Source of the DNA: Gelidibacter maritimus
Lineage (GTDB): Bacteria; Bacteroidota; Bacteroidia; Flavobacteriales; Flavobacteriaceae
Direction: 5' to 3'
Assembly: GCF_014062315.1 (NCBI RefSeq)
Contig: NZ_JACGLT010000001.1
Location: forward strand, 186,001-250,000
DNA: 64,000 bases
Shown here: positions 7,510 through 17,217 of the stretch, one piece after another
Numbering within the stretch: position 1 is the stretch's first letter
Layout of the letters: every line of letters starts with the position of its first letter
Translations under genes and position numbers: made by a program
Notes under the pieces: generated by a model
Database searches by the model: none
Told to the model about the DNA's origin: nothing
Seen by the model: the letters and a program-made list of their open reading frames with translations, nothing else

Positions 7510-9237
7510 TTAGCTCAGGTTCATGTCTTTAAGTATGGCGTCAATTTTTTCCTGTAATTGACTATCAACAGCAGCATATTCTTCAATAGAAGATAATGGG
7601 GCATTAACGCTCATATAAAACTTAATTTTAGGCTCCGTACCACTTGGTCTCAAGGCTATTTTACTGCCATCTTCGGTATAGTAAATAATGACATTCGATT
7701 TAGGAATGGCGATGTTCTCATCGGTATTGCTGACAAAATTTCGCGCTTTTGAGGTTTGATAATCCTCAATTCTCGTTACTTTGGAACCATTGATTTCCTT
7801 TAACGGATTTTCTCTGGCGTCAATCATCATTTGCTTAATCTCCTGGGCGCCTTCCATGCCTTTTTTGGTTATTGCCACTAAATGTTCTTTATAAAGTCCG
7901 TGAGTAACGTAAAGCTGTAAAAGTGTCTCGTAAAATGAGCTGCCGTCTGCTTTTGCTTGTGCTTCTATTTCGCAAGCCAATAGGGTAGAGGTTACCGCAT
8001 CTTTATCTCTAACAAAATCGCCCACCATAAACCCAAAGCTCTCTTCACCGCCTCCAATAAAGTCGAGCTCAGGAAAATCCTTGATCATTTTGGCAATCCA
8101 TTTAAATCCGGTTAAGCCTTCTTTATATTCAACCCCGTAAGAGTTTGTCAAAACCTTAACCATTGGTGTGGAAACTATTGTGGAGCCTACAAATTCATTC
8201 CCATCTAGTTTGCCTTGTTTTTTCCATTGTCTTAATAAAAAATCGGTCATTACCAACATGGCCTGATTACCATTGAGAAGGATTAATTTACCTTCTAAAT
8301 CTCTAACGGCTACCCCTAAACGGTCGCAGTCAGGATCTGTTCCGACAACAATATCTGCATTGACTTTTTCTGCAAGCTCTAAAGCCATTTTGAGAGCTTC
8401 CGGTTCTTCAGGGTTTGGCGATTCTACCGTCGGGAAATCACCATCTGGCTCGGCTTGTTCTTTGACAACATGAACGTTTTTGTAACCTGCACGTTCCAAC
8501 GTTTCAGGAATGGTAACTATTGAAGTTCCATGAAGTGAAGTGAAGACAACAGTAATGTCATCTTTTGCTTTCTGATCGGTAAAGTTTCCATTCTTTACTG
8601 ATGCATTTATAAAAGCCTCATCCACTTCCTTACCAATGATTTTTATGAATTGTTCATTGGATTTAAAATTAATTTCGGAATATTCCAAACTGTTAATTTC
8701 AGTTACAATTTCAGCGTCTTGAGGCGGAACCAATTGGCCACCATCTTGCCAATAAACTTTAAAACCGTTATACTCTGGAGGGTTGTGGGATGCTGTTAAA
8801 ACAATGCCACATTGACAACCCAGGTGTCTTACTGAAAATGATAATTCAGGGGTGGTGCGTAAATCTTCAAACAAATAAACTTGAATATTGTTTGCTGAAA
8901 ATACATCGGCTACAACCTTAGCCAAAGTTTTACTGTTGTGACGACAATCGTAGGCAATGACCACCTTAGGCGTTTCGTTAGGAAACTGCTCGTGTAAGTA
9001 ATTGCTCAGACCCTGTGTGTTTCGTCCAAGGGTATATTTATTGATACGATTGGTGCCAACGCCCATAATTCCACGCATTCCGCCAGTGCCAAATTCTAAA
9101 TCCTTATAAAATGCTTCTTGAATTTCCTTAGGCTGAAAAGCGATACTGTCCTTGATTTTATCTTGTGTTTCTTTATCAAAAGTTGGTGTTAGCCAAGTGT
9201 TGATACGTTCTAAAATTTTTGGTTCAATGTGGATCAT
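7510..9237 (-). CDS. Phospho-sugar mutase (phosphoglucomutase/phosphomannomutase family)
   Basis: 575 aa alpha-D-phosphohexomutase interconverting hexose 1- and 6-phosphates. The phosphoserine loop is TASHNPP (148-154, Ser150), the Mg-binding loop DPDCDR (301-306), the sugar-binding loop GGEESFG, and the phosphate-binding loop [10 protein letters not shown] near the C-terminus. The length fits the large PGM2-like subgroup common in Bacteroidota. It is the first gene of a tight pair with the ABC exporter downstream (TAA-ATG contact). It supplies activated sugar precursors for envelope polysaccharide or storage; glucose versus mannose preference cannot be told from sequence. Confidence 0.9.
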   Translation of the reverse strand: MIHIEPKILERINTWLTPTFDKETQDKIKDSIAFQPKEIQEAFYKDLEFGTGGMRGIMGVGTNRINKYTLGRNTQGLSNYLHEQFPNETPKVVIAYDCRHNSKTLAKVVADVFSANNIQVYLFEDLRTTPELSFSVRHLGCQCGIVLTASHNPPEYNGFKVYWQDGGQLVPPQDAEIVTEINSLEYSEINFKSNEQFIKIIGKEVDEAFINASVKNGNFTDQKAKDDITVVFTSLHGTSIVTIPETLERAGYKNVHVVKEQAEPDGDFPTVESPNPEEPEALKMALELAEKVNADIVVGTDPDCDRLGVAVRDLEGKLILLNGNQAMLVMTDFLLRQWKKQGKLDGNEFVGSTIVSTPMVKVLTNSYGVEYKEGLTGFKWIAKMIKDFPELDFIGGGEESFGFMVGDFVRDKDAVTSTLLACEIEAQAKADGSSFYETLLQLYVTHGLYKEHLVAITKKGMEGAQEIKQMMIDARENPLKEINGSKVTRIEDYQTSKARNFVSNTDENIAIPKSNVIIYYTEDGSKIALRPSGTEPKIKFYMSVNAPLSSIEEYAAVDSQLQEKIDAILKDMNLS

Positions 9238-9317
9238 GGCGGTGTGATTAAAGTTAATATTACAAAAATAGGCAATTAAGCAAATGCTGGTCGATTAAAG
9301 ACTATTAATTTAATGAG

Positions 9318-10265
9318 TTAAAAGTTCAATTCATCATGAACAAGATAACGTTTTCTGTCGTCTTTGTTGCGCAAAATAATTTCGCCCAAAAAGCCAGCGA
9401 TAAAAAACTGTGTTCCAATTATCATCGTGGATAGTGCAATATAGAATTGTGGACGATCTGTAATCAGGCGTCCTGCCGTATTTAAAAAGAGTTTATCTAT
9501 ACCCAAATACAATGTAAAACCAAGTCCTATAATTAGCATTATTGCACCTAAGGCACCAAATAGATGCATTGGTCGTCTTGCAAAACGGGAAACAAACCAA
9601 ATAGTCAACAAATCCAGAAACCCATGAATAAACCGATTCATACCAAATTTGGTAGTGCCGTATTTACGAGCTTGATGGCGGACTACTTTTTCGCCGATAT
9701 TTGAAAACCCAGCGTTTTTGGCCAATACAGGGATATAACGATGCATTTCGCCGTGGACATCAATATTTTTTACAACGGTGAGGTTGTAGGCTTTAAGACC
9801 ACAATTAAAATCGTTTAATTTCACTCCAGAGGTACTACGTGCTGCCCAATTAAAAAGCTTGGAAGGCAGGTTTTTAGAAAGCACAGCGTCGTAGCGTTTT
9901 TTCTTCCACCCTGAAACCATATCGTAATGCTCTTGGACAATCATCCTGTAGAGTTCGGGAATTTCTTCGGGACTATCCTGCAAATCGGCATCCATGGTGA
10001 TGACTACATCGCCTTGCGCCTTTTCAAATCCGGCGTGAAGTGCTTGCGATTTGCCGAAATTCCGCATAAAACGAATGCCCTTAACATTCGGATCTTTTTC
10101 TGATAACTTTTTAATAATTTGCCATGAACCATCCGTACTACCATCATCAATAAAGATAATTTCATAAGAAAAATGATTGGACAGCATCACTTTTGCAATC
10201 CAATCATATAATTCAGTTAAAGACTCCTCTTCGTTGAGTAGTGGTATAACTACTGATATGTTCAT
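9318..10265 (-). CDS. GT2 glycosyltransferase, DPM1/GtrB-like membrane type
   Basis: 315 aa. The N-terminal GT-A domain has DDGSTDG (40-46) and the metal/nucleotide motif DADLQD (92-97). The C-terminus has two predicted transmembrane helices (~235-260 and ~275-300), as in polyprenyl-phosphate mannosyl/glucosyl transferases (GtrB, ArnC, DPM1). The likely reaction is transfer of a sugar from a nucleotide donor to undecaprenyl phosphate at the inner membrane. Downstream on the same strand are the phosphosugar mutase and an ABC exporter, which fits a route from sugar activation to lipid-linked sugar, though the 80-bp gap leaves operon membership open. Confidence 0.88.
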   Translation of the reverse strand: MNISVVIPLLNEEESLTELYDWIAKVMLSNHFSYEIIFIDDGSTDGSWQIIKKLSEKDPNVKGIRFMRNFGKSQALHAGFEKAQGDVVITMDADLQDSPEEIPELYRMIVQEHYDMVSGWKKKRYDAVLSKNLPSKLFNWAARSTSGVKLNDFNCGLKAYNLTVVKNIDVHGEMHRYIPVLAKNAGFSNIGEKVVRHQARKYGTTKFGMNRFIHGFLDLLTIWFVSRFARRPMHLFGALGAIMLIIGLGFTLYLGIDKLFLNTAGRLITDRPQFYIALSTMIIGTQFFIAGFLGEIILRNKDDRKRYLVHDELNF

Positions 10266-10322
10266 TTAAATGGTTTCAAGTTGAGATGATTCAAAAGTAA
10301 TAAAATAACTCCAAAGCAAGTT

Positions 10323-10847
10323 TTATTGTGTTTTCATTATTAAACCAGCAATAAGCGAATAAATAAGGGCAAAAAGACTACTCATAGCCACCCAAATAGC
10401 TCCCATTATCCAAGGATTGGCAAACATTTCAACAAATTTCATGCTTTGATCAAGCATCTCTTGAGTCATCTCAGGATTTTCTACAAGCATCTTATCTTTG
10501 GTCACATCCATCATTTGATTAACAAAATCAGGATCTATGACATAACTGAATATTAAAGAGTAGATGACAAATACTACGGCACTTATTACACCAATCAGTA
10601 CACCTACCTTAAGTGCATCGCTTAAACTTAAGATGTTGGCATTTCGTTTTTTATACTGAGAAATCGCATAAAATATAACAATAGGAAAAACAAGATAATA
10701 GATAGCTGGAGGCCATTGCGCACCTTCTAGAGCTAAACCTGTTACATAAGTGAGGACAGAAATTACGACCATTATAAGTCCTAAGATCACGCCGTAATTC
10801 ATTGCAAATTTCCCTGGAGGAAATTTTTCTGTTTCCATGATGTCCAT
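10323..10847 (-). CDS. DUF4199-type four-helix membrane protein
   Basis: 174 aa with about four hydrophobic helices (roughly 14-36, 44-62, 78-102 and 146-172) and a charged loop between the third and fourth. The pattern fits the DUF4199 family, of unknown function, frequent next to GT2 genes in flavobacteria. It lies 57 bp upstream of the GT2 gene on the same strand and may be co-transcribed. Two starts are possible, at 10847 or at an internal ATG at 10838; the longer frame is given. Confidence 0.7.
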   Translation of the reverse strand: MDIMETEKFPPGKFAMNYGVILGLIMVVISVLTYVTGLALEGAQWPPAIYYLVFPIVIFYAISQYKKRNANILSLSDALKVGVLIGVISAVVFVIYSLIFSYVIDPDFVNQMMDVTKDKMLVENPEMTQEMLDQSMKFVEMFANPWIMGAIWVAMSSLFALIYSLIAGLIMKTQ

Positions 10848-11018
10848 AATAATTGGTTTAATTGGTTTATATATTAGTTAGTAAGCAAATATAGAAAAAC
10901 GTTACAAACTAATATGAGATAAAATTGCATTCTTACGGGTTATAAGCGCTAATTTTACGCTGAAAATGGCAGCATAAAAATCAATACTTTGTAAAAAGTG
11001 AAAATTTAAACCAAATCT

Positions 11019-11049
11019 ATTGTGCATTTGCAAAAAATACTTAAATTTG
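11019..11049 (+). promoter_or_regulatory. Promoter of the L31 gene
   Basis: ATTG (11019-11022), exactly 19 bp, then TAAATTTG (11042-11049). This is a 3/4 match for the -33 and a perfect -7, leaving a ~30-nt leader. Confidence 0.55.
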
Positions 11050-11086
11050 CACTTTCAAAAATTGAACGATTTTAAAGTATTTAGAG

Positions 11087-11338
11087 ATGAAAAAAGGTAT
11101 ACATCCAGAAAATTATAGACTTGTAGCATTTAAAGACATGTCCAATGACGACGTGTTTATAAGTAAATCTACAGCTGATACAAATGAAACTATTGACGTT
11201 GATGGTGTTGAGTATCCACTTGTAAAAATGGAGATTTCAAGAACATCTCACCCGTTCTACACTGGTAAATCCAAGTTGGTAGATACTGCTGGTCGTATTG
11301 ATAAGTTTAAAAACAAATACGCTAAATTCAAAAAGTAA
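11087..11338 (+). CDS. rpmE2: 50S ribosomal protein L31, type B
   Basis: 83 aa ribosomal protein of the large subunit. The sequence begins MKKGIHPENYRLVAFKDMS and contains EISRTSHPFYTGK, diagnostic of L31. The zinc-binding cysteines of type A L31 are absent and a central insertion is present, so this is the type B (zinc-independent) form. It has its own promoter and a rho-independent terminator 20 bp after the stop, hence a monocistronic unit. Confidence 0.96.
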   Translation: MKKGIHPENYRLVAFKDMSNDDVFISKSTADTNETIDVDGVEYPLVKMEISRTSHPFYTGKSKLVDTAGRIDKFKNKYAKFKK

Positions 11339-11356
11339 TTTAGTAACTAAAATAGT

Positions 11357-11389
11357 AAAAGCCTTCAGATATTTTCTGGAGGCTTTTTT
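11357..11389 (+). terminator. Terminator after L31
   Basis: Stem AAAAGCCTTCAGA / TCTGGAGGCTTTT with a short loop, one G-T pair, followed by a T-run. Confidence 0.75.
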
Positions 11390-11533
11390 GTTTTCTATAA
11401 ATACACTACTTTTGAGCCTTGAAATTTTCGAAATCGAAATAGTTGTAAAATTAAAGAAAAGCATTTTCGCTCTTAATTCGAGATTTTGTCATTTGCTAAA
11501 CTTTTCGATTCCTAACCAATTTTGTTTTAATAC

Positions 11534-12709
11534 ATGAACTACATCCTTTTTGACGGCCCTTTTAGAGATAATCTTTTACCTTTTACCTATACCCGACCAG
11601 TAGCCGATTTAAGAATAGGAATTTTGACTATTAGGGAAAAATGGGAAATGCATTTGGGATACACTACAACCACAATTACCGAAGATTACCTTTCGGAAAG
11701 ATATCCGATGGTAGAATTGGATGAGAATATAATGATCAATGCATCTTATTTACCCAATAAAGAACTAGTGCACTTGGTGAAAAACCTTAATGAAAATCAA
11801 GCTATTTTCCAAGATGAAGATGTGATTGCCTTTTTTACGAAGGATGCCCAAGAAGATATTGATTTTAATTCTTTTGACGCCATTGAATACGACGGTGAAG
11901 CAATTAAAGTGGAGTATGTTTGGGATATATTCTCAAAAAATGGAGTGGCCATCCAAGAAGATTTCAATTTGGTAACAATTGGCAGGGATTCACAGCCAAT
12001 TTCATCCACAAATAGTGTTATAGCCCCACATAATATCTTTCTGGAGGAGGGAGTGGTGATGGAGTTTGCCACCCTCAACGCTTCTAAAGGAGCGATTTAT
12101 ATTGGCAAGGACTCAGAAATAATGGAAGGTGCCATGATCAGAGGGCCATTTGCACTTTGTGAGCATTCTATTGTTAAAATGGGCGCTAAGGTTTATGGAC
12201 CTACAACCGTTGGACCATATTCTAAAATAGGAGGAGAGGTTAACAATTCTGTTCTCTTTTCTCATGCCAATAAAGGCCACGAAGGATTTTTAGGAAATTC
12301 GGTTATAGGAGAATGGTGCAATTTGGGAGCTGATACCAATACTTCAAATCTTAAAAATAATTATGCTGAGGTTAGGGTTTGGGACTATGCTACCGAAAGT
12401 TTTCAGAAAACTGGATTGCAGTTTTGTGGCCTTATGATGGGCGACCACAGTAAATGTGGAATCAATACCATGTTCAATACAGGAACAGTAATTGGTGTGA
12501 GTGCAAATATCTTTGGAAGTGGTTATCCTAGAAATTTCATTCCAAGTTTTAGTTGGGGAGGTGCTTCCGGTTTCACAACTTTTCAAACCAATAAAGCTTT
12601 TGATGTGGCAAAAATGGTCATGGCAAGACGTCAAATAGAGTTTTGTGACATTGATAAAACCATTATGAATCATATCTTTGAGATTACTAGAAAGTTCAGA
12701 AGGGATTAA
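11534..12709 (+). CDS. GlmU-like putative sugar nucleotidyltransferase with left-handed beta-helix
   Basis: 391 aa. The N-terminus (MNYILFDGPFRDNLLPFTYTR) matches the flavobacterial GlmU-related family that lacks the canonical LaaGxGtRm pyrophosphorylase loop. From ~residue 160 to 330 there are hexapeptide-repeat segments (IGKDSEIMEG, GPFALCEHS, IGGEVNNSV, GTVIGVSANIFG) forming a left-handed beta-helix as in acyltransferases and GlmU. Residues NTSNLKNNY are typical of the GlmU acetyl-CoA domain. It may act in UDP-amino-sugar synthesis, but the missing uridylyl loop makes the first activity doubtful. Monocistronic after the L31 terminator. Confidence 0.75.
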   Translation: MNYILFDGPFRDNLLPFTYTRPVADLRIGILTIREKWEMHLGYTTTTITEDYLSERYPMVELDENIMINASYLPNKELVHLVKNLNENQAIFQDEDVIAFFTKDAQEDIDFNSFDAIEYDGEAIKVEYVWDIFSKNGVAIQEDFNLVTIGRDSQPISSTNSVIAPHNIFLEEGVVMEFATLNASKGAIYIGKDSEIMEGAMIRGPFALCEHSIVKMGAKVYGPTTVGPYSKIGGEVNNSVLFSHANKGHEGFLGNSVIGEWCNLGADTNTSNLKNNYAEVRVWDYATESFQKTGLQFCGLMMGDHSKCGINTMFNTGTVIGVSANIFGSGYPRNFIPSFSWGGASGFTTFQTNKAFDVAKMVMARRQIEFCDIDKTIMNHIFEITRKFRRD

Positions 12710-13079
12710 CTTCGGCTGTATTAGATTAAGATATCTTGTTTTTTTACCAAAAATAAATTATCAGTTTTTCAATGTTATTGCTGGAGCGTCTGCTAAAGAA
12801 CTATATTCTTGTGTTTAAGATTTAAAATCTCCAGTTATTGGTTATCCCCATAATTCAATATAATTTCTTATCCCAAAATTGTGTATGCTCGCACAACCAT
12901 CTAAGTTGAAAAGCCTTGCAATCTTCTCAATTTAGTGGCTTAAATCTTCCAGTCAAATTTTACGATATTGGTATTACTTTCAAACAATTGCGTAACTTTG
13001 CGCTTCAAAATCCAAAATCAAGTTAAATTTGTGTTCTCATGTACATATAGCTTGTGTTTTAGAAAATGACGATTGAATT
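12710..13079 (+). other. 370-bp gap upstream of mtaB
   Basis: No tRNA cloverleaf or convincing ORF was found. The right end carries the mtaB promoter and an ~80-nt leader containing no recognised riboswitch. The left ~230 bp show only AT-rich sequence with no strong hairpin plus T-run for the GlmU-like gene. Confidence 0.5.
12967..13000 (+). promoter_or_regulatory. Promoter of mtaB
   Basis: ATTG (12967-12970), 22-bp spacer, perfect TAACTTTG (12993-13000). Spacing is at the long end. Confidence 0.4.
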
Positions 13080-14405
13080 ATGAGAAAAAAAGTAGCGTTT
13101 TATACTTTAGGGTGCAAACTGAATTTTTCAGAAACCTCCACCATTGCAAGAACTTTTGTAGATGAAGGTTTTGATCGTGTGGACTTTAATGAGGTTGCAG
13201 ATATATATGTGATCAATACATGTTCTGTGACCGAAAATGCCGATAAGCGATTTAAGTCCATCGTAAAATTGGCCCAAAAAGCTAATCCTGATGCGTTTGT
13301 GGCGGCAGTGGGTTGTTATGCGCAATTAAAACCTCAGGAGTTGGCTGATGTCAATGGTGTAGATTTAGTGCTCGGCGCAACAGAGAAGTTTAAAATCACC
13401 GATTACCTAAATGATCTTTCTAAAAACGATATGGGAGAGGTACATTCTTGCGAAATCGAGGAGGCTGATTTTTATGTTGGAAGTTATTCCATTGGCGATA
13501 GGACGCGGGCTTTTTTAAAGGTTCAAGATGGCTGTGATTATAAATGTACATACTGCACCATTCCGTTGGCTCGAGGCATTTCGCGAAGCGATACTATGGA
13601 AAGTGTCATTGCCAATGCCAAAGAAATTGCCGGCCAGAATATTAAAGAAATTGTATTGACGGGGGTTAATATTGGCGATTATGGTAAAGGGGAGTTCGGC
13701 AATAAAAAACACGAACACACCTTTTTGGATCTGGTTACGGAATTGGATAAAGTGGCGGGTATTGAACGTTTACGAATTTCTTCTATTGAACCAAATTTAT
13801 TGAAGAATGAAACCATTGATTTGGTTTCTAAATCGAGAGCTTTTGTACCACATTTCCATATTCCTTTACAAAGTGGGAGTAATGACATTCTTAAAAAAAT
13901 GAAACGTCGGTATATGAGAGAGCTTTATGTAGACCGGGTTTCAAAAATAAAAGAAGTCATGCCTGAAGCTTGTATTGGTGTTGACGTTATTGTTGGTTTC
14001 CCGGGAGAAACTGACGAGCACTTTCTGGAGACTTATAATTTTTTGAATGAACTTGATATTTCTTATTTGCATGTATTTACTTATTCCGAACGGGACAATA
14101 CTGAAGCAGCTGAAATGGAGGGTGTCGTTTCTAAAAATGTGAGAGCAAAACGCAGTAAGATGTTAAGAGGGTTATCGGTAAAAAAACGTCGAGCATTCTA
14201 TGAAAGTCAACTGGGAAGTACAAGAACCGTATTGTTTGAAGGCGAAAATAAAGAAGGCTACATTCATGGGTTTACCGAAAACTACGTTAAAGTAAAGCAC
14301 CCTTGGAATCCGAATCTTGTCAACACTATACATCAAGTAGAACTTACTAAAATTGATACTGATGGTATGGTGAGGTTTGAGTTTGCGTCGGTACTTGCAC
14401 ATTAA
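13080..14405 (+). CDS. mtaB: tRNA t6A37 methylthiotransferase MtaB
   Basis: 441 aa radical-SAM enzyme that thiomethylates t6A at position 37 of ANN-decoding tRNAs to ms2t6A. The N-terminal UPF0004 domain has the three auxiliary-cluster cysteines (Cys12 in GCKLN, Cys48 in NTCSV, Cys79 in GCYAQ). The radical-SAM CxxxCxxC is CDYKCTYC (152-159). A TRAM domain occupies the last ~65 residues. The GCKLN start and overall length distinguish MtaB from MiaB and RimO. Its own promoter lies ~80 bp upstream. Confidence 0.93.
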   Translation: MRKKVAFYTLGCKLNFSETSTIARTFVDEGFDRVDFNEVADIYVINTCSVTENADKRFKSIVKLAQKANPDAFVAAVGCYAQLKPQELADVNGVDLVLGATEKFKITDYLNDLSKNDMGEVHSCEIEEADFYVGSYSIGDRTRAFLKVQDGCDYKCTYCTIPLARGISRSDTMESVIANAKEIAGQNIKEIVLTGVNIGDYGKGEFGNKKHEHTFLDLVTELDKVAGIERLRISSIEPNLLKNETIDLVSKSRAFVPHFHIPLQSGSNDILKKMKRRYMRELYVDRVSKIKEVMPEACIGVDVIVGFPGETDEHFLETYNFLNELDISYLHVFTYSERDNTEAAEMEGVVSKNVRAKRSKMLRGLSVKKRRAFYESQLGSTRTVLFEGENKEGYIHGFTENYVKVKHPWNPNLVNTIHQVELTKIDTDGMVRFEFASVLAH

Positions 14406-14529
14406 ATTTTCGTTATCAACATCTTAAGGTGTTTCTTGTCTGTCTTTTTAGCCATTTATCCCATTTTTTTTAGATAATCAACACTTATCAATAAATTTGG
14501 CTTTGATCCCAGATCTAAATATTGATAAG

Positions 14530-15039
14530 ATGAAAACTTCTATACGCCTACTTTTATATACTTTCAGTATTATTTTTTTCCTAAGTGTTTCAAAACCTAC
14601 GGACAATAGTCCATTGGTTGGTGCTTGGGAATTGACGACCTGGACTGTGGGCATTCCTATGGCGTTGAATGATAATACCCAGTTGACCACCAATCTTTTA
14701 GATCAAACAGCCTGTGACGTCAATGAGATTTTAACCTTTGACAATAAAGCGATTGTGATTTCTCAAGATTCGTTTAGCCCGGATATTACAATTCGTTTAA
14801 AAGAGGGAACTACAGATGTTTATATAGTTGAAGAAACCTGTGCTGAAGGTGTGATTGGTTATGCAACAGATTATTCGCAAGATGCCAATGGAGACGTTCA
14901 ATTTAATGGCACCGTAGGGGTTTTGTCTAATAATCAATTGACCGTAATCTACAAGAACGCCATAAAAATTTATAATGAAGCTTTGACCGAGGTAATTGAG
15001 AGTAGAGATCTTACCCTCATATATACAAAAAAAGGATAA
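14530..15039 (+). CDS. Secreted lipocalin-like protein of unknown function
   Basis: 169 aa from the ATG at 14530, which begins a signal-peptide-like stretch (MKTSIRLLLYTFSIIFFLSV). The mature part opens with NSPLVGAWELTTW, the G-x-W of lipocalin-like small beta-barrels, followed by alternating strands. An upstream start at 14497 would add 11 polar residues before the signal peptide and is less likely. Two cysteines in the mature part could form a disulfide. No specific ligand can be proposed. A bidirectional terminator follows immediately. Confidence 0.6.
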   Translation: MKTSIRLLLYTFSIIFFLSVSKPTDNSPLVGAWELTTWTVGIPMALNDNTQLTTNLLDQTACDVNEILTFDNKAIVISQDSFSPDITIRLKEGTTDVYIVEETCAEGVIGYATDYSQDANGDVQFNGTVGVLSNNQLTVIYKNAIKIYNEALTEVIESRDLTLIYTKKG

Positions 15040-15068
15040 AAAATACCGAAGCATAACTTCGGTATTTT
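15040..15068. terminator. Bidirectional terminator
   Basis: Perfect stem AAAATACCGAAG / CTTCGGTATTTT with a 5-nt loop, flanked by A- and T-runs, between convergent genes. Confidence 0.85.
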
Positions 15069-15072
15069 AATT

Positions 15073-15369
15073 TTAAATTCTGATGCCCACTGGAAGCATC
15101 TTTTGGTATTTTCTGTTCCTTCTTACAAATTTAGCTATTTCTGGACTCGTTGGTACGACGCTAATATTGCGTTCGGAAATATTCTCGAATACCATAACCA
15201 AGAAATTAGTTTCAAATTCCTCAGATGTTACATGTTCAGGAATAGATAATTTGGTTAAGAAAATTTTACGATCTTGAAGAGAATATTCTATTTTTGCCAT
15301 ATCATCTTCAACTTTAAGCTCAAATTGACGTAAGAAGTCATTATCAACTAGTTCTGTTGCATCAATCAT
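15073..15369 (-). CDS. Small GNAT-like / NATD1-type protein
   Basis: 98 aa without signal peptide. The MAKIEYSLQDRKIFLTKLSI segment followed by NISVVPTSPEIAKFVRRNRK resembles the compact Gcn5-related (YjdJ/NATD1-like) proteins of flavobacteria, where the last helix-strand unit ends in the conserved LLPVGIRI-type tail. The acetyl-CoA loop (Q/RxxGxG/A) is not evident, so catalytic activity is uncertain. It is monocistronic and convergent with the lipocalin-like gene. Confidence 0.55.
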   Translation of the reverse strand: MIDATELVDNDFLRQFELKVEDDMAKIEYSLQDRKIFLTKLSIPEHVTSEEFETNFLVMVFENISERNISVVPTSPEIAKFVRRNRKYQKMLPVGIRI

Positions 15370-15578
15370 AATAGTATATTTAATTTATTTAATTGGGCTG
15401 GAAGGTGCTTTCACTACATTTTTATATAGCTTTGCATTACAAATTTACGAAAAATAAGCATAGCATTCGACTTTATGAATGTTAAATACTTAAGAAGTAA
15501 ATGTTTACGAGAGCTTAACGATCGTATTTTTTGGTAACAATACTTAAAGCCTTTGACTGAAGATTGAAATTTTCAAAA

Positions 15579-16247
15579 ATGGAGAAAGATATAATACCTG
15601 TTTATCTTATGCCTGGAATGGCGGCCAAGCCAACCATATTTGAGCGGATTAGACTGCCTAAAGATCAATTTAAGGTTTATTGGCTGGAGTGGATGATTCC
15701 TGAAGAGAATGAAAGTTTAGAAGCTTATGCCAAACGCATGGTTTTAAAGATAGAACATGACAATCCAGTGCTTTTGGGAGTTTCTTTTGGTGGTATTTTG
15801 GTGCAGGAAATGAGTAAGTTGATGAAGGTAAGAAAATTGATTGTGGTAAGTAGTGTCAATTCGCGCCATCAACTCCCTAAACGGATGAAACTTGCCAAGT
15901 TTATCAAAGCATATAAATATGCACCAACTCAATTGCTTTCAAATCTGGACGTTCTTAAAAAATATGCTTTCAACGATACCATTTCTAAACGCATTGATCT
16001 TTATAAAACTTACCTTGCAGTAAATGATAAACGGTATTTAGATTGGGCTATCAAAGAAATGTTGCTATGGGACCAGGAAGAACCTAATGAGAACGCCGTA
16101 TATATTCACGGAGATAAGGATGCTATTTTTACACATTCTTGTGAAGGCGACTGTATTTTGGTAAAAGGAGGCACTCATATCATGATCGTTACAAAATACA
16201 GATGGTTCAATAAACATCTACCAGAATTAATAACTGGTGCCAAGTGA
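15579..16247 (+). CDS. Alpha/beta-hydrolase
   Basis: 222 aa from the ATG at 15579 (the frame also opens at a TTG five codons earlier, less likely). The nucleophile elbow is GVSFGG (Ser69), preceded by the oxyanion strand PVYLMPGMAAK. A candidate acid lies in HGDKDAIF and the catalytic His in GGTHIMIV near the C-terminus. No lid insertion is seen and no signal peptide, so this is a cytoplasmic esterase-like enzyme of unknown substrate. The lytic transglycosylase gene starts 40 bp downstream on the same strand. Confidence 0.8.
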   Translation: MEKDIIPVYLMPGMAAKPTIFERIRLPKDQFKVYWLEWMIPEENESLEAYAKRMVLKIEHDNPVLLGVSFGGILVQEMSKLMKVRKLIVVSSVNSRHQLPKRMKLAKFIKAYKYAPTQLLSNLDVLKKYAFNDTISKRIDLYKTYLAVNDKRYLDWAIKEMLLWDQEEPNENAVYIHGDKDAIFTHSCEGDCILVKGGTHIMIVTKYRWFNKHLPELITGAK

Positions 16248-16287
16248 AACGTGTTAAATTATTTTTTACATTTATAAAAAAATTAAA

Positions 16288-17217
16288 ATGAAAATTATTA
16301 AGAATTTATTAGCTATTGTGGGTCTAATCAGCATTTCAGGACTGTTTATATTTGCGGTCCAAAAACCGATAGAAAACGATATCAAGCCTGAACAGAATAC
16401 GGATGGGGGCTATAATATTTATGCTTTAAAAATACCTGATGACCTAAACTTTGCCAATGAACCCTTGCCTTTATCTATTCCAGATGTTTATGAGCGAATG
16501 GATAGAGAACTTTTAGTAAATACGTATTGGCAATCTAATGCTCTTTTAATGTTTAAACGTGCCCAAAAATACTTTCCAGTAATTGAGCCTATCTTGGAAA
16601 AGCATGGAGTTCCTGACGATTTTAAGTATTTGGCCGTGATTGAAAGTGGCTTGATGAATGCTGTTTCTCCAGCTGGTGCAAGAGGCATTTGGCAAATTAT
16701 GCCAGCTACTGCAAGAGAAAATGGATTGGAAGTGAATAGTAACGTCGACGAACGGTACCACTTAGAGAAATCAACTGAAGTTGCCTGTAAATACTTATTG
16801 CAGTCAAAACGAAACTTGGGTTCATGGACATTGGCAGCAGCAGCTTATAATGCTGGCAATGCAGGAATATCAAGGCGTTTGAGAGAACAAGGCGTTACTG
16901 ATTATTATGACCTTTTGCTAGGAGAAGAAACAGGACGCTATATGTTCAGAATTGTGGCTTTAAAAGAAATTATGACAAATCCTAAAACCTACGGATTCAA
17001 CTTTGATGTGAACGATCTCTACGCCAACATTCCAACGTTTAATGTTGTGATTGATACGGAGGTTCCTGATTTTACGGCATTTGCTCAAGAGTATGGAATC
17101 AATTATAAAATTCTTAAAATCCATAATCCTTGGTTAAGAGAAGCCCGATTAAATAATAAATCGAGAAAGGAATACGTCATAGAAATTCCTGAAAACGGAC
17201 ATTACTCTATTAACTAG
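16288..17217 (+). CDS. Membrane-anchored lytic transglycosylase (SLT/MltD-like)
   Basis: 309 aa periplasmic enzyme that cleaves the glycan MurNAc-GlcNAc bond with 1,6-anhydro product. An N-terminal hydrophobic helix (5-25) is either a signal or an anchor. The SLT domain (~90-250) has the catalytic Glu119 in AVIESGL, then SPAGARGIWQIMP, AYNAGNAG and a GRY segment typical of MltD/Slt70. No LysM domains follow, unlike E. coli MltD. The last G of its TAG stop is the first base of the cardiolipin synthase GTG start, so the two are translationally coupled. Confidence 0.88.
   Translation: MKIIKNLLAIVGLISISGLFIFAVQKPIENDIKPEQNTDGGYNIYALKIPDDLNFANEPLPLSIPDVYERMDRELLVNTYWQSNALLMFKRAQKYFPVIEPILEKHGVPDDFKYLAVIESGLMNAVSPAGARGIWQIMPATARENGLEVNSNVDERYHLEKSTEVACKYLLQSKRNLGSWTLAAAAYNAGNAGISRRLREQGVTDYYDLLLGEETGRYMFRIVALKEIMTNPKTYGFNFDVNDLYANIPTFNVVIDTEVPDFTAFAQEYGINYKILKIHNPWLREARLNNKSRKEYVIEIPENGHYSIN

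Noticed and set aside
12710-13079. tRNA or 6S-type RNA in the gap before mtaB
   Set aside because: No cloverleaf arms, T-loop GTTCAA-type sequence or long rod-like pairing was seen.
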